64,000 nt of DNA. Source: G963677485 sp942492855 (GTDB taxonomy: Bacteria > Armatimonadota > HRBIN16). The translations under genes were made by a program, and so were the position numbers. A model generated the notes under the pieces. It was not told the DNA's origin. It worked only from the letters and a program-made list of their open reading frames with translations, and searched no databases. Where the stretch lies: positions 4,030,001-4,094,000 of the forward strand of contig OW818647.1 of NCBI GenBank assembly GCA_942492855.1, in the 5' to 3' direction. This document shows positions 55,095 to 63,871 of the stretch, in pieces; positions within the stretch are counted from its first letter, which is position 1; every line of letters starts with the position of its first letter.

Positions 55095-56648
55095 ATGATT
55101 ACTAACCGGCGTTTGGTTTACACTGCAGCCGTTGCATGTATAGTTGCAGCCCTGAGCAGCCTTAGTGCAGCACAGGATGTTACGGGATATCGTGGAGGAG
55201 TAGAGCACAACAGCTACTACGGAAACTCCGTAAAACTACCACTTATACCTGTGTGGGCTGTGACTAGTACCTACACGCCCTCAAACACATCCACTCCTGT
55301 GATAGCCGGAGATACAACCTATCTTGTGGCGAAAGATCGGCTCATTGCGGTGAACACCGCCAGTGGAGCGGAGTTATGGAAATTCCTGGGGCCCACCGAT
55401 ACGAAAGTACAGCTTAGCGGCACCCCGACAGTGATCGGTGACCGCATATACATTGGATCCGCCCGAGGCACTTTGTATGCTATCGCTGCCTCCGGTGAGA
55501 ACATGGGTAATATGCTGTGGGGCTTCAAAACCCAAGGCTCTATCCCAGGTCATATATCGGCCTATGCCGGGAACCTGTATTTTGGATCTACCGATGGCTT
55601 TCTGTATTCGGTTGATGGAACATCGGGCGCAGCTTCCTGGAAACAGCCCTGCGATATCGGCGATGCGATCACTGGTGGCGTCGTGGCTACAGAGGACAAG
55701 CTCTTCTTCATAGCCGAAAACCAGAACATATACGGTGTGGCTCGTGCCTCCGGAAACATCCGGTGGAAGAGTGTCGTCACCGGTGTTCCGAGTGGTGCAA
55801 CACCAGCCTATGCCGATGGCAATCTGTATATTGCGATGGATGACACTATAGTAGCTCTGCACCCTGAGACTGGTCGACTGAAGTGGAAGAAGCCATCTTC
55901 CAACATCCTGGTTGGTAATGTAGCTGCTGGTAACAACAAGGTGGTCGTTGTTGACGAATTGGGTAATGCCACTTGCTGGGATGCCAGCGGTATTCGATTG
56001 TGGACAACCCCTAAGCCAGTCTTCAACACCAAGCCAGCAGGTGGTGCTACCATCATGGGCAGCTATGTGCTCATAGCCGGTTCCCAAGGTGGTATAGTGG
56101 CCCTTAATGCTGACACAGGTGAGCGTGTGTGGCAGTTCCGCATGATCAATCAGCCTACCGGCCAAAAGGTCGTGGGTGAAGTCAATATGGGCTTTACAGC
56201 CAGCCCTGTAATATCTAATGGCACCATGGTGGTGGCTACGGACTTTGGTGGCGGCGTGGCCTTCCGGACAGACGGCACGGATTCCGTCGGTCCAGTGGTC
56301 AAAGAAATGACACCTGCCCGCGGCGCTGTAGTCTCTGGACTGACAGAACTGAAAATCAAGGCCACGGTGTGGGATATGGTATCAAGCGTCAATCCGCAAA
56401 GCATCAAGCTGACTATTGACGACCAGCCAGTTGAATACGACTATGACGATGTTACTGGGATACTGACATACCCAGCCAAACCCAAAGAGACATCTAGTGC
56501 AGGTAAGCCTGCCAAGGCAGAGGCCGCTAAAACGGTCAAGGCGGTTTCAGCCGGCCGACACAATATAGTCATTTCCGTAAAGGACTGGTCGGGTAATTCC
56601 GAAGAGTATTCCTGGGGTTACTTCGTGAGCAATACCTCTGCGAAATGA
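55095..56648 (+). CDS. Secreted PQQ-repeat beta-propeller protein with Ig-like C-terminal domain
   Basis: A signal peptide (VYTAAVACIVAALSSLSA) is followed by repeated PQQ-type strands with the Ala-x-Asp/Asn...G-x-x-x-W signature (LIAVNTASGAELWKF, LYSVDGTSGAASWKQ, IVALHPETGRLKWKK, IVALNADTGERVWQF). They make a seven- or eight-bladed propeller (about 45-400) like BamB or PQQ dehydrogenases. No dehydrogenase Asp site is obvious. An Ig-like/Big domain (about 405-517; DSVGPVVKEMTPARGAVVSG) closes it. Probably an envelope scaffold or assembly factor. GGAGGAG precedes the ATG. The stop overlaps dprA by 4 nt (ATGA). Confidence 0.82.
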   Translation: MITNRRLVYTAAVACIVAALSSLSAAQDVTGYRGGVEHNSYYGNSVKLPLIPVWAVTSTYTPSNTSTPVIAGDTTYLVAKDRLIAVNTASGAELWKFLGPTDTKVQLSGTPTVIGDRIYIGSARGTLYAIAASGENMGNMLWGFKTQGSIPGHISAYAGNLYFGSTDGFLYSVDGTSGAASWKQPCDIGDAITGGVVATEDKLFFIAENQNIYGVARASGNIRWKSVVTGVPSGATPAYADGNLYIAMDDTIVALHPETGRLKWKKPSSNILVGNVAAGNNKVVVVDELGNATCWDASGIRLWTTPKPVFNTKPAGGATIMGSYVLIAGSQGGIVALNADTGERVWQFRMINQPTGQKVVGEVNMGFTASPVISNGTMVVATDFGGGVAFRTDGTDSVGPVVKEMTPARGAVVSGLTELKIKATVWDMVSSVNPQSIKLTIDDQPVEYDYDDVTGILTYPAKPKETSSAGKPAKAEAAKTVKAVSAGRHNIVISVKDWSGNSEEYSWGYFVSNTSAK

Positions 56649-57745
56649 GCATGCTCGATTTTGAGCTAGATGAGCGCACCCTCGTGTTGCTTCGGCTCAG
56701 TAGTTGCGAGCTACCATCTCGACGTGCGGCGGACCTCATGCGGAGGTTCGCCGCCGATTTTTCGGGTATATTCACAGCGGGTGATGAGGAGCTTCAGCCA
56801 GATGAAGGCCGTCTACCAACAACCGTGATGGAACGTATCCGGGGCAGCAAACTGCCTGATGAAGTGATGCAGCGGCGGTTCTTCAACAGCGGTGCCAAGA
56901 TCATCACCTTCATGGACCCCGCCTATCCCAAGCGCCTCCTCGATACTTACGATTATCCACCAATTCTATTTGTCAGGGGTGAAATTACTGACAACGACCG
57001 GTTTGGTATCGCCGTAGTGGGTACCCGTAAGGGTAGCAGCTACGGTAAAGCTGTGTCAGAGCAACTGTGTAGAGAACTGGCTAACCATGGGTTGACCATC
57101 ATCAGCGGCGGTGCCCGCGGTATTGACATCGCAGGGCATATCGGAGCATTGCGAGGTGGTGGCAGAACCATCTGTGTTCTGGGCTGTGGAGTTGATGTCG
57201 CCTATCCACAAGAAGCCGAACCCTTGTTTGACCAGATCGCCTCTCAAGGCGCTTTAGTCTCTGAATATATCCCAGGGACGAAGCCAGATGCCTGGCGGTT
57301 TCCGGCCCGGAACCGCATTGTGGCCGGCATGGCCATGGGAGTGCTGGTTATTGAGGCCCCAGAGGCCAGTGGAGCCATGATCACTGTGAACTACGCAGCA
57401 GAGCAGGGGAAGCAGGTCTTTGCGGTTCCAGGAAGCATACAGAGCCCTAACAGCAAGGGCTGCCACAAACTGCTGAAGGATGGAGCCACCTTAGTCGATT
57501 GTGCCGAGGATGTGCTCCAAGCCTACGGTATTACCAGCAGCAACGCCAAGCTCGATAAGCCGAAAAGCTTGAACGAGCGCCAAAGCACTATCTGTAGCCA
57601 GCTTAGTCTGGAACCTGTGCATATAGACCAACTGGCGACTTTATGCCACATGGATGTTTCGGACTTAATGGCCGAGTTGCTATTAATGGAAGTCAACAAC
57701 CTGGTCCGCAGGCAGCCTGGGAATACTTATGTAATTGTGCCTTAG
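56645..57745 (+). CDS. dprA: DNA-processing protein DprA
   Basis: Loads RecA on incoming single-stranded DNA during natural transformation. The 366-residue protein has an N-terminal helical region (about 1-70) and a Rossmann-like DprA core (about 115-295: IAVVGTRKGSSYGKAVSEQL, ISGGARGIDIAGHIGAL, RFPARNRIVAGMA, VTVNYAAEQGKQVFAVPGSI-like segment). A C-terminal winged-helix DML1-type segment (about 305-366) completes it. Overlaps the PQQ gene by 4 nt and converges with the small gene at 57750 across 4 nt. Its presence is compatible with competence, but no com genes are visible here. Confidence 0.96.
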   Translation: MSMLDFELDERTLVLLRLSSCELPSRRAADLMRRFAADFSGIFTAGDEELQPDEGRLPTTVMERIRGSKLPDEVMQRRFFNSGAKIITFMDPAYPKRLLDTYDYPPILFVRGEITDNDRFGIAVVGTRKGSSYGKAVSEQLCRELANHGLTIISGGARGIDIAGHIGALRGGGRTICVLGCGVDVAYPQEAEPLFDQIASQGALVSEYIPGTKPDAWRFPARNRIVAGMAMGVLVIEAPEASGAMITVNYAAEQGKQVFAVPGSIQSPNSKGCHKLLKDGATLVDCAEDVLQAYGITSSNAKLDKPKSLNERQSTICSQLSLEPVHIDQLATLCHMDVSDLMAELLLMEVNNLVRRQPGNTYVIVP

Positions 57746-57749
57746 TTGG

Positions 57750-58070
57750 CTAGAACTTCAGCAGCACATCATGCGGTAGATAGTAGTGGGCTGAGTATTC
57801 TGCGGGCTTCACGACTATCAGAGCCGGCGGAATATCGGCAAAAAACATGTCAGCAATTTGCTTAGCTTCATGAATATCGATCTTCGATTTATCAGCCCGG
57901 ACTATTTCGAGATGCAGTAAGTCGTCTTCGCCCTCAAACTGCACCTTGAAGTCGCCAATAGTAGTGGCGTACCGGTCTGATCCGTCTAGCCGGATCATGA
58001 TGTTCTTCACCGTATCCTCACGCAGGTTCTGCAGTATACGCGTTACTTCACTATGAATGTCATCTATCAT
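57750..58070 (-). CDS. Small conserved-looking protein of unknown function
   Basis: I do not recognise this family. From ATG 58070 (AGGAG six bases upstream) it is 106 residues: an N-terminal helix (MIDDIHSEVTRILQNLREDT) followed by alternating strands (KNIMIRLDGSDRYATTIGDF, VQFEGEDDLLHLEIVRAD) and a helix (IHEAKQIADMFFADI). It is acidic, with no signal peptide or membrane segment. The start overlaps the birA 3' end by 11 nt, so the two are coupled. A longer version from 58109 is possible but is less well supported. Confidence 0.7.
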   Translation of the reverse strand: MIDDIHSEVTRILQNLREDTVKNIMIRLDGSDRYATTIGDFKVQFEGEDDLLHLEIVRADKSKIDIHEAKQIADMFFADIPPALIVVKPAEYSAHYYLPHDVLLKF

Positions 58071-58824
58071 CGGAGTCTCCTGTGTCTTGGTTCTGTTTGA
58101 AAAGCGCATCCCAGTCCTTATGCAACGGCACAGCCGAGTTGATTGCTTCGATACGACCTAACCGATGGACCAGCAAGTTTCCTTGATCATCCACGCCTGA
58201 AGCGGTGACTACTTCTCCGCTGGGAAGCGTATAGCTAACCTCCGCTGTGCAACTGAAGGCACGCCAGGATTCTACTGCCTGGGAGAGAGATACTCGTCTG
58301 GCCCAAAGAAAACGCTGCTGAAGGGATGATGACAAAGCATGAGCCGCTATCATGATATCATATGGCATGATGTAGCCTAATTGGCTGAGAGAAACCGCCC
58401 GCTGATTCAACTCTGGTGGCCATTCCGTTTGTTTAAGGTTGACTCCTATGCCTATGCAATAACTGTCGCGCGTAGTTTGCTCTATGAGTATTCCAGCCAG
58501 TTTTCGATGGCCAACAATAACGTCATTTGGCCACAGGAAACCACACCTCAGGCCACACACATGATTTATGAAGTCTCCTACAGCCAATGCAGCAGCGAAG
58601 GGGAGCTTATGCATCAGACTGCTGTCTCCATCGGTAGGGACGCTTAGCATGAGGCTGTCGCCAAATGCGGATACCCATCTGTTTCCATAACGTCCTCGGC
58701 CTGAGGTTTGCTTCAGGCAGCATATCGCTGTGGGGGGTAGACCCAAAGCACTGCGCTGCTTCATGATGTCCATCGTGGATGTTGCAGATGGAAGCAAAAT
58801 CAAAGGCAACAGCGATTTATCCAT
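58060..58824 (-). CDS. birA: Biotin-[acetyl-CoA-carboxylase] ligase
   Basis: Attaches biotin to AccB. The 254-residue protein contains the biotinyl-AMP loop SGRGRYGNRW, a WPNDV region (FLWPNDVIVGHRKLAGILIE; most members have Lys before Trp, here Leu) and GIGVNLKQ. It lacks the N-terminal DNA-binding domain of E. coli BirA, so it is a class I ligase without repressor function. Overlaps the upstream GT-C gene by 8 nt and the downstream small gene by 11 nt. Confidence 0.94.
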   Translation of the reverse strand: MDKSLLPLILLPSATSTMDIMKQRSALGLPPTAICCLKQTSGRGRYGNRWVSAFGDSLMLSVPTDGDSSLMHKLPFAAALAVGDFINHVCGLRCGFLWPNDVIVGHRKLAGILIEQTTRDSYCIGIGVNLKQTEWPPELNQRAVSLSQLGYIMPYDIMIAAHALSSSLQQRFLWARRVSLSQAVESWRAFSCTAEVSYTLPSGEVVTASGVDDQGNLLVHRLGRIEAINSAVPLHKDWDALFKQNQDTGDSDDR

Positions 58825-60010
58825 TTATTGCCCGTTGACGATTCATGAGGTACTGCCCATACATCATGGCTGTTGCGATGACTAGCAGATAATCATACGG
58901 TGCTCGAAATCGCAAACGGGGGAAAAACAGACTATGGAAGAATGCGGCTAAAAGATAGACTGCTATTAGCATTTTTGTTTCAGAGGTTAGGTTCCCTTTA
59001 ATAAATAAAAAGGCGACACATGTGAATAGAAGCGGATAATACGATACAGCCACTGCGACAGAGGCCAGCTTCTGTGTCTTGACCTTAGTTTTTAGGTCAT
59101 CACGGAAGGAAAAGAACTGAAGGAATTTTCCTGCTGTCAGTATGGTGTAACGCTTGTAGTCTGCTCTGACATAGTTCAAAGCCCGGCGTCTAAACGCTCG
59201 GTCAACTTCAACCTCATTCAGCTTCCTATTGGACCCGAGCGCAGCATACTCACGTGTCATATCAACGTTCGTACCTGATCTTGGCGTGGCATCAGGAACC
59301 ACACCGATCAAGAAGTTAACCCCGCCATTTGTCGATATAACTGGTGAATGAAACACAACCATGTTTCGTATGACCCATGGGCTTATCGCCAGCAGGCAAA
59401 TCAGGCATGAAAGAACTATCTTAGGTCTTTCAGAGTGTGATTTGAACCATATCCATAGCATAAAACATGCAGGAACTAACGCCATTCCCGGAACTGTTAA
59501 TGTGAGCAATGCAGAGAGAAGCCCAAACAAAATACTGGCTTGTAAAGAGATTGTACGCATCGCAATATATAGAAGGGCAAGCACATAGGTCGCGCTGATG
59601 GTTTGCGGATACAAAAACAGACCAGTGGAGATTATCAGCGGGTAGAGAGCAGCATATATGCCCGCAGCTTGGGCGATCTTGGCTGTATACTTCAGATTGA
59701 CGATTTTAACCACCAGAACCACATTGATGAGACATAACAGTGCATTGCACCATCGGCATAGCATGATACTGAGCCCCGCACTGCGCATCAATGACAAAAA
59801 CAGCGGGTACCCAATGGGGCGGTAGGCTGTGAGGTTCACACCATCGGTTGTATAGGTACCTTTGTGAATCAGATTGTCAGCCAGAGCGATATAGATCTTT
59901 TCATCAAAAAACATTGGCTGATGCAACAGTACTAGCCCCAATATTACTATCGATATCATGCACAAAACTACAGGCAATAATAATTGCTTATTACTAATCA
60001 TATTCGACAC
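58817..60010 (-). CDS. Multi-spanning GT-C-type glycosyltransferase-like membrane protein
   Basis: The 397-residue protein has about ten hydrophobic segments. A first periplasmic loop carries FFDEKIYIALADNL, an acidic motif in the place where GT39/ArnT-like enzymes keep their catalytic Asp/Glu, and AYRPIGYPLFLSL follows, as in dolichyl- or undecaprenyl-phosphate-sugar transferases. It is probably a lipid-linked-sugar-dependent glycosyltransferase acting on the periplasmic face. The start is unsure: GTG at 60010 or ATG at 60001, both with poor Shine-Dalgarno. It diverges from the exosortase cluster and leads the birA operon. Confidence 0.75.
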   Translation of the reverse strand: MSNMISNKQLLLPVVLCMISIVILGLVLLHQPMFFDEKIYIALADNLIHKGTYTTDGVNLTAYRPIGYPLFLSLMRSAGLSIMLCRWCNALLCLINVVLVVKIVNLKYTAKIAQAAGIYAALYPLIISTGLFLYPQTISATYVLALLYIAMRTISLQASILFGLLSALLTLTVPGMALVPACFMLWIWFKSHSERPKIVLSCLICLLAISPWVIRNMVVFHSPVISTNGGVNFLIGVVPDATPRSGTNVDMTREYAALGSNRKLNEVEVDRAFRRRALNYVRADYKRYTILTAGKFLQFFSFRDDLKTKVKTQKLASVAVAVSYYPLLFTCVAFLFIKGNLTSETKMLIAVYLLAAFFHSLFFPRLRFRAPYDYLLVIATAMMYGQYLMNRQRAING

Positions 60011-60033
60011 TATACATCCGGTTATGTTGGGAT

Positions 60034-61191
60034 TTGGTCATTTGTATCATAATGCATATTGTGACACAATGCAAATGGATGATGTTTGGTCGTAAGTGGA
60101 GGATGCTTCGATTTATGAGGAGTTTAGCTCTACCAAAGTTGGTATGGGTGGGTATGATTTATGTTGCAATTATTGTATCTCTATTGTTTGTAGCCAGAGG
60201 TATGAATGGATATGAACGGGCAAACTTCGGAGATCTGGTGTATGGACACTCCTGGAAGCCGTTTTGTTATCGCACTCTTGTACCTATAACGGTCAGGTCT
60301 ATCACCTCAGCCATCCCTGCATCTGTGAGACAAAACATAGAGAATCGGGCGAATGACCGTCTGAACCAGGTAAACATAAGTCAGAGGGTACGCCTTTGGT
60401 TTGAAGGTCTTCAATGGGACCGAAACTACATAGTTGAGCATTTAGTGAGTGTGCCGGTTGTGTTTTTCTGTGTGTTAGCGTACATGATACTGATTCTGAA
60501 AATCTGTGATCACTGGATTGATATGGAACAACCAGCCAGATGTATTGCTCCCATTCTGGCAGGATTACTATTACCCTTGCACTTCAATTACTACAGCTAC
60601 CTATATGACCCAGGAACCTGGGTGGTATTCCCTTTGGCGGTATTATTCATCAGCCGTAAGCAATGGTGGCCTCTGTTGGTGCTGTTTCCGATCGCTGTGC
60701 TTCAAAAAGAAACGGCAATACTGCTTGTTTTGTTGTGGCTGATCCGTGTACGCAGCATACAGCAACCACTTAAGTTGAGCGGGGCGCAGGTTGCGGTTTT
60801 GCTCGGTTTGTACATAGCGATAAAGGCTGTGATCTCTCATATCTTTATTCATAATAAGGGATCATTTGTGGAATTTCATCTGCTTGATCACAATTTACAA
60901 TTAGTCGTTCACCAACCTTTAGTGTTTGTGGCTGTTGTAGCCGGTATTGCACTATTAACGGCTTTAATTCGCTCGTTACGTTTAGAAGCACCTAGTTTCT
61001 TGCTATTAGGGTTTGGACTTTGCTTTGCAGCCCAATTTGGATTGGCCATCTTTTTCGGATTTGTCGAGGAACTTCGAGGATATTACGAGTTGCTGCCACT
61101 TATAATGCCCTTTGTGGTAGTGGTCACTGTGAGGAGTATGGGGTTAAAGGCAGATTTCAGGGTTAGTAAAATTACCAGTCAGCCATTATAA
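60034..61191 (+). CDS. Multi-spanning membrane protein of unknown function, exosortase locus
   Basis: I cannot assign a family. It is an integral membrane protein with about eight hydrophobic segments (for example LVWVGMIYVAIIVSLLFVA, VVFFCVLAYMILILKI, GAQVAVLLGLYIAIKAVIS). The first periplasmic loop has YGHSWKPFCYRTLVP, and a second motif YLYDPGTWVVFP lies near the middle. Such proteins in polysaccharide loci are often GT-C enzymes. The ATG at 60034 has no Shine-Dalgarno; an internal ATG at 60115 has GGAGG 12 bases upstream and gives 358 residues, perhaps the better start. It precedes the exosortase gene by 58 nt, in the same direction. The sequence is more AT-rich than its neighbours. Confidence 0.65.
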   Translation: MVICIIMHIVTQCKWMMFGRKWRMLRFMRSLALPKLVWVGMIYVAIIVSLLFVARGMNGYERANFGDLVYGHSWKPFCYRTLVPITVRSITSAIPASVRQNIENRANDRLNQVNISQRVRLWFEGLQWDRNYIVEHLVSVPVVFFCVLAYMILILKICDHWIDMEQPARCIAPILAGLLLPLHFNYYSYLYDPGTWVVFPLAVLFISRKQWWPLLVLFPIAVLQKETAILLVLLWLIRVRSIQQPLKLSGAQVAVLLGLYIAIKAVISHIFIHNKGSFVEFHLLDHNLQLVVHQPLVFVAVVAGIALLTALIRSLRLEAPSFLLLGFGLCFAAQFGLAIFFGFVEELRGYYELLPLIMPFVVVVTVRSMGLKADFRVSKITSQPL

Positions 61192-61249
61192 TGGTTAATG
61201 TGAGCAGATTTACGACCGATCACCTGACCTCAGCCATATGGAGGCTATG

Positions 61250-62116
61250 ATGACCTCTGCGATACTTAGTTGGATCAACAAAAACAGGTTTTATTCGCTG
61301 TCTGCCGTGATGCTTTTGTTGATGTTATGGTTCTCATATGACAACACATTCAGGTATTGGTTGCGGATTTGGGGAGACAAAGATGGCTATTACAGTCATG
61401 GCTACCTTGTTCCTTTTTTGACTGGATATATCATCTACCTCAGCAAGGACAAACTCACTAAGGAGAGTATAAAACCCACCTTATGGGGATTGCCGTGGAT
61501 TATCCTAGCTGTGGTTATAATCGCCATTTCTAAGCTCTCTCATTCATCGGCTATCGCCTCAATTTCCATGCTGTTTATGGCTACAGGATTCGTGTTGATG
61601 CTGTTTGGACGAAAATGGATGCGGATACTGTGGTTCCCGATTATCTATTGCGGATTGATGGTTCCTCTGCCCAATACCTTGTTTGATGAGATATCCTATC
61701 CTATACAGCAGTTGTCTACGGATGTTGCAGCAGGCATCCTGGGCATGATATATGATGTTACACGCCAGGGAATCCTGATATCTTTACCTGGATATGAGCT
61801 GCTGGTAGGGGCCCCCTGCAGCGGGTTCAAAATCGGCATCTCGATGCTTACTTTTGCCACATTCTTCGCCATCTATACTGGTTTGCCTAAGTGGAAGCAG
61901 GTGATGCTCGTCATCATCAGCCAGCCGCTGGCGTTGCTTATTAATGGCATCCGTATCGCAGCCATTGGTGTGGCGGGTGTAAAATGGGGAAGCTCAGTGG
62001 CCGATCAGGTTCATGACCTTGGCGGGTATGTCGTGATCATTCTGGCACTTGCTGTGCTATTTGTGATAGGGAGGTGGTTTGGATGGCAGAACGAAGCAGC
62101 ACCGAAAAAGGGTTAA
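61250..62116 (+). CDS. xrt: Exosortase (EpsH/XrtA family)
   Basis: A membrane cysteine protease-transpeptidase that cuts PEP-CTERM sorting signals. It has about eight hydrophobic segments. Three catalytic residues of the family are visible: Cys in APCSGFKIG, Arg in LINGIRIAA and His in QVHDLGGY (residues 190, 235 and 255 when started at 61250). Start 61250 is chosen because GGAGG is five bases upstream; ATGs at 61238 and 61247 are also in frame. It overlaps the EpsI gene by 34 nt. No PEP-CTERM protein is in the window, so its substrates lie elsewhere. Confidence 0.93.
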   Translation: MTSAILSWINKNRFYSLSAVMLLLMLWFSYDNTFRYWLRIWGDKDGYYSHGYLVPFLTGYIIYLSKDKLTKESIKPTLWGLPWIILAVVIIAISKLSHSSAIASISMLFMATGFVLMLFGRKWMRILWFPIIYCGLMVPLPNTLFDEISYPIQQLSTDVAAGILGMIYDVTRQGILISLPGYELLVGAPCSGFKIGISMLTFATFFAIYTGLPKWKQVMLVIISQPLALLINGIRIAAIGVAGVKWGSSVADQVHDLGGYVVIILALAVLFVIGRWFGWQNEAAPKKG

Positions 62117-62751
62117 AGCGCAATCTCGGTATAGTATTAATCTGCCTGTTACTTGCAGTGCTGTTCAATAAGTTTTTACCCTCATGGCAGTCAGTTAAGA
62201 TCGATAGCATAAAGCCCGAGTTGTTCCCGGTTATCGTTGATGATTGGGTCGGACACGACACTAACATGCCCGATGACGTGATGAAGTGGTTGAACCCAGA
62301 TGCCTTGTTGTCGCGACGTTATGTCAACTCAAAAGGTGACACTGTCGATTTTATGGTGATTGCTGGCAGCAGCATGGAATCATTCCATGACCCACACCTT
62401 TGCTTCCCTTCGCAAGGCTTTTCGATTTTCAATGAGGATCCCATCAAATACGAAGTAATGCCAGACCACAAGGTAAATGCATTTGAACTCGAATATTCGA
62501 ATAAGAGTGAAGGAGTGCATGGACGCAGCGTTTACTGGTACCGCACGCCATACGGCACCACTCGGTCGATAGGCATGCTTAGATTAAGCCTTGGTGCGAG
62601 TCGACTTTTTGGTACCTCACAGAAGCAGGCGTTCTTCATCCGGCTGGTGTCAATGGCACCCATTGATCAACCCCTTCCACAGAAGTCTATCGACAAGCTG
62701 ACTGAAGCTTTATTTTCCGTCATTCAGAAAAAGATGCCGGAGATATTCTAG
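62083..62751 (+). CDS. epsI: EpsI-type exosortase-associated protein
   Basis: A single N-terminal membrane helix (NLGIVLICLLLAVLFNKFL) anchors a periplasmic EpsI domain. The domain motif HDPHLCFPSQGFSIF corresponds to the H-x-P-x-x-C-Y/F-P-x-x-G stretch shared by EpsI and the C-terminal half of fused exosortases. The start 62083 has GGAGG eight bases upstream; an in-frame GTG at 62074 is less likely. It overlaps the exosortase gene and is followed 5 nt later by a GT4 gene. This pairing is standard for exopolysaccharide-exosortase loci. Confidence 0.88.
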   Translation: MAERSSTEKGLKRNLGIVLICLLLAVLFNKFLPSWQSVKIDSIKPELFPVIVDDWVGHDTNMPDDVMKWLNPDALLSRRYVNSKGDTVDFMVIAGSSMESFHDPHLCFPSQGFSIFNEDPIKYEVMPDHKVNAFELEYSNKSEGVHGRSVYWYRTPYGTTRSIGMLRLSLGASRLFGTSQKQAFFIRLVSMAPIDQPLPQKSIDKLTEALFSVIQKKMPEIF

Positions 62752-62756
62752 AGGCG

Positions 62757-63839
62757 ATGCAAATCGCCTTTGTGCTGCCAAAATTAGCTGTCGGTGGAGC
62801 GGAGCGGGTCACACTATCGTTGATGAACATGCTAGCCAATCGCGGGCATGAGGTCTCTGTCATCACCTTCTGGTCGTCAGGCTCGTTATCGAATATGCTG
62901 CACCCAGGGATCAAGGCTGTTTCGCTGGACGTGCAGCGGAGCTTCCAAGCAGCCAGTCTGCTAGCCCAGGTCTGGACTGAGATGGCCCCGGATGTGGTGG
63001 TATCGGCTCTGAACACTGCAAACGCGGTCTGCTGCCAGGCAAAGTCAAGCAATCGGCTTGATACACCCCTGATCTGCGCCATCCATGCCAGGCTTTATGG
63101 TGAAGTGACAGGGTTGTCTGTGGTCAGGCAGCGGATATGGGCTCTCCAGACACGACGGTATGTTAAAGCGGCTGATGTCATCACCACTCCCTCAGATGGG
63201 GTGACCGCAGAAGCCCGCCGGTATTTCGGTTGTGCCGATGTGCGCACGATGCATAACGCAGTGATCACTCGAGCGATGCCCCATGATTTAGCCCACTCAA
63301 GAGACCACAAAAAGATATTGTGGCTTGGACGCCTGACACCACCCAAAAACCCTCAGCTAGTACTGCACGCATTCGCCCGTTACGCCCATCAGCTAGACTG
63401 GAGGCTACAGATAGCGGGTGATGGCCCACTAAAGGGCTCCCTGGTCAACCTCGCGGCAAAGCTGGGGGTTAGTGATCGGGTGTCAATGCTTGGTGAAGTG
63501 GCCGATCCTGGCAAATTGCTGTCGGCAGCCGGGTGCCTGGTATTTGCATCTAAGTCGGAAGCGCTTCCCACGGTGATCATTGAGGCGATGCAGTGTGGTA
63601 CTCCTGTGGTCGCGACAGAAACGCCATGTGGTGTGAAAGAGTTGTTGCTGGGAGCTGAATATGGATATCTGGTGCCAATGGCTGACCCGAAGTTGATGGC
63701 GGATGCCATTAAGAAGGCTCTACCCACTCAGCCGGAAATCCCGAGTGCCTTCCTGGCACGGTATGAGCCTGAGATGGTCTGTCGGCGCTACGAGGAGCTT
63801 TTCGAGGAAGTGATAAGCAAAAGGGCTTCAGGAGTATAA
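62757..63839 (+). CDS. Glycosyltransferase family 4
   Basis: A cytoplasmic GT-B enzyme of 360 residues that adds a sugar to a growing lipid-linked or exopolysaccharide chain. N-terminal LAVGGAERVTLSLMNMLANR is the acceptor-side motif; ILWLGRLTPPKNP and the GT4 signature SKSEALPTVIIEAMQCGTPVVAT bind the donor phosphate and ribose. No signal peptide. It closes the exosortase operon; the stop codon lies in the loop of a terminator hairpin. The sugar nucleotide used cannot be told. Confidence 0.94.
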   Translation: MQIAFVLPKLAVGGAERVTLSLMNMLANRGHEVSVITFWSSGSLSNMLHPGIKAVSLDVQRSFQAASLLAQVWTEMAPDVVVSALNTANAVCCQAKSSNRLDTPLICAIHARLYGEVTGLSVVRQRIWALQTRRYVKAADVITTPSDGVTAEARRYFGCADVRTMHNAVITRAMPHDLAHSRDHKKILWLGRLTPPKNPQLVLHAFARYAHQLDWRLQIAGDGPLKGSLVNLAAKLGVSDRVSMLGEVADPGKLLSAAGCLVFASKSEALPTVIIEAMQCGTPVVATETPCGVKELLLGAEYGYLVPMADPKLMADAIKKALPTQPEIPSAFLARYEPEMVCRRYEELFEEVISKRASGV

Positions 63840-63851
63840 GCTCCTGAAGCC
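63824..63851. terminator. Terminator hairpin spanning the GT4 stop codon
   Basis: A perfect 11-bp stem (GGCTTCAGGAG / CTCCTGAAGCC) has a 6-base loop holding the TAA stop. On the minus strand the stem is followed by CCTTTTGCTT, so it should terminate pdxS better than the GT4 operon. It lies between converging genes. Confidence 0.8.
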
Positions 63852-63871
63852 ATAATCTACGGTAAGCCGGT

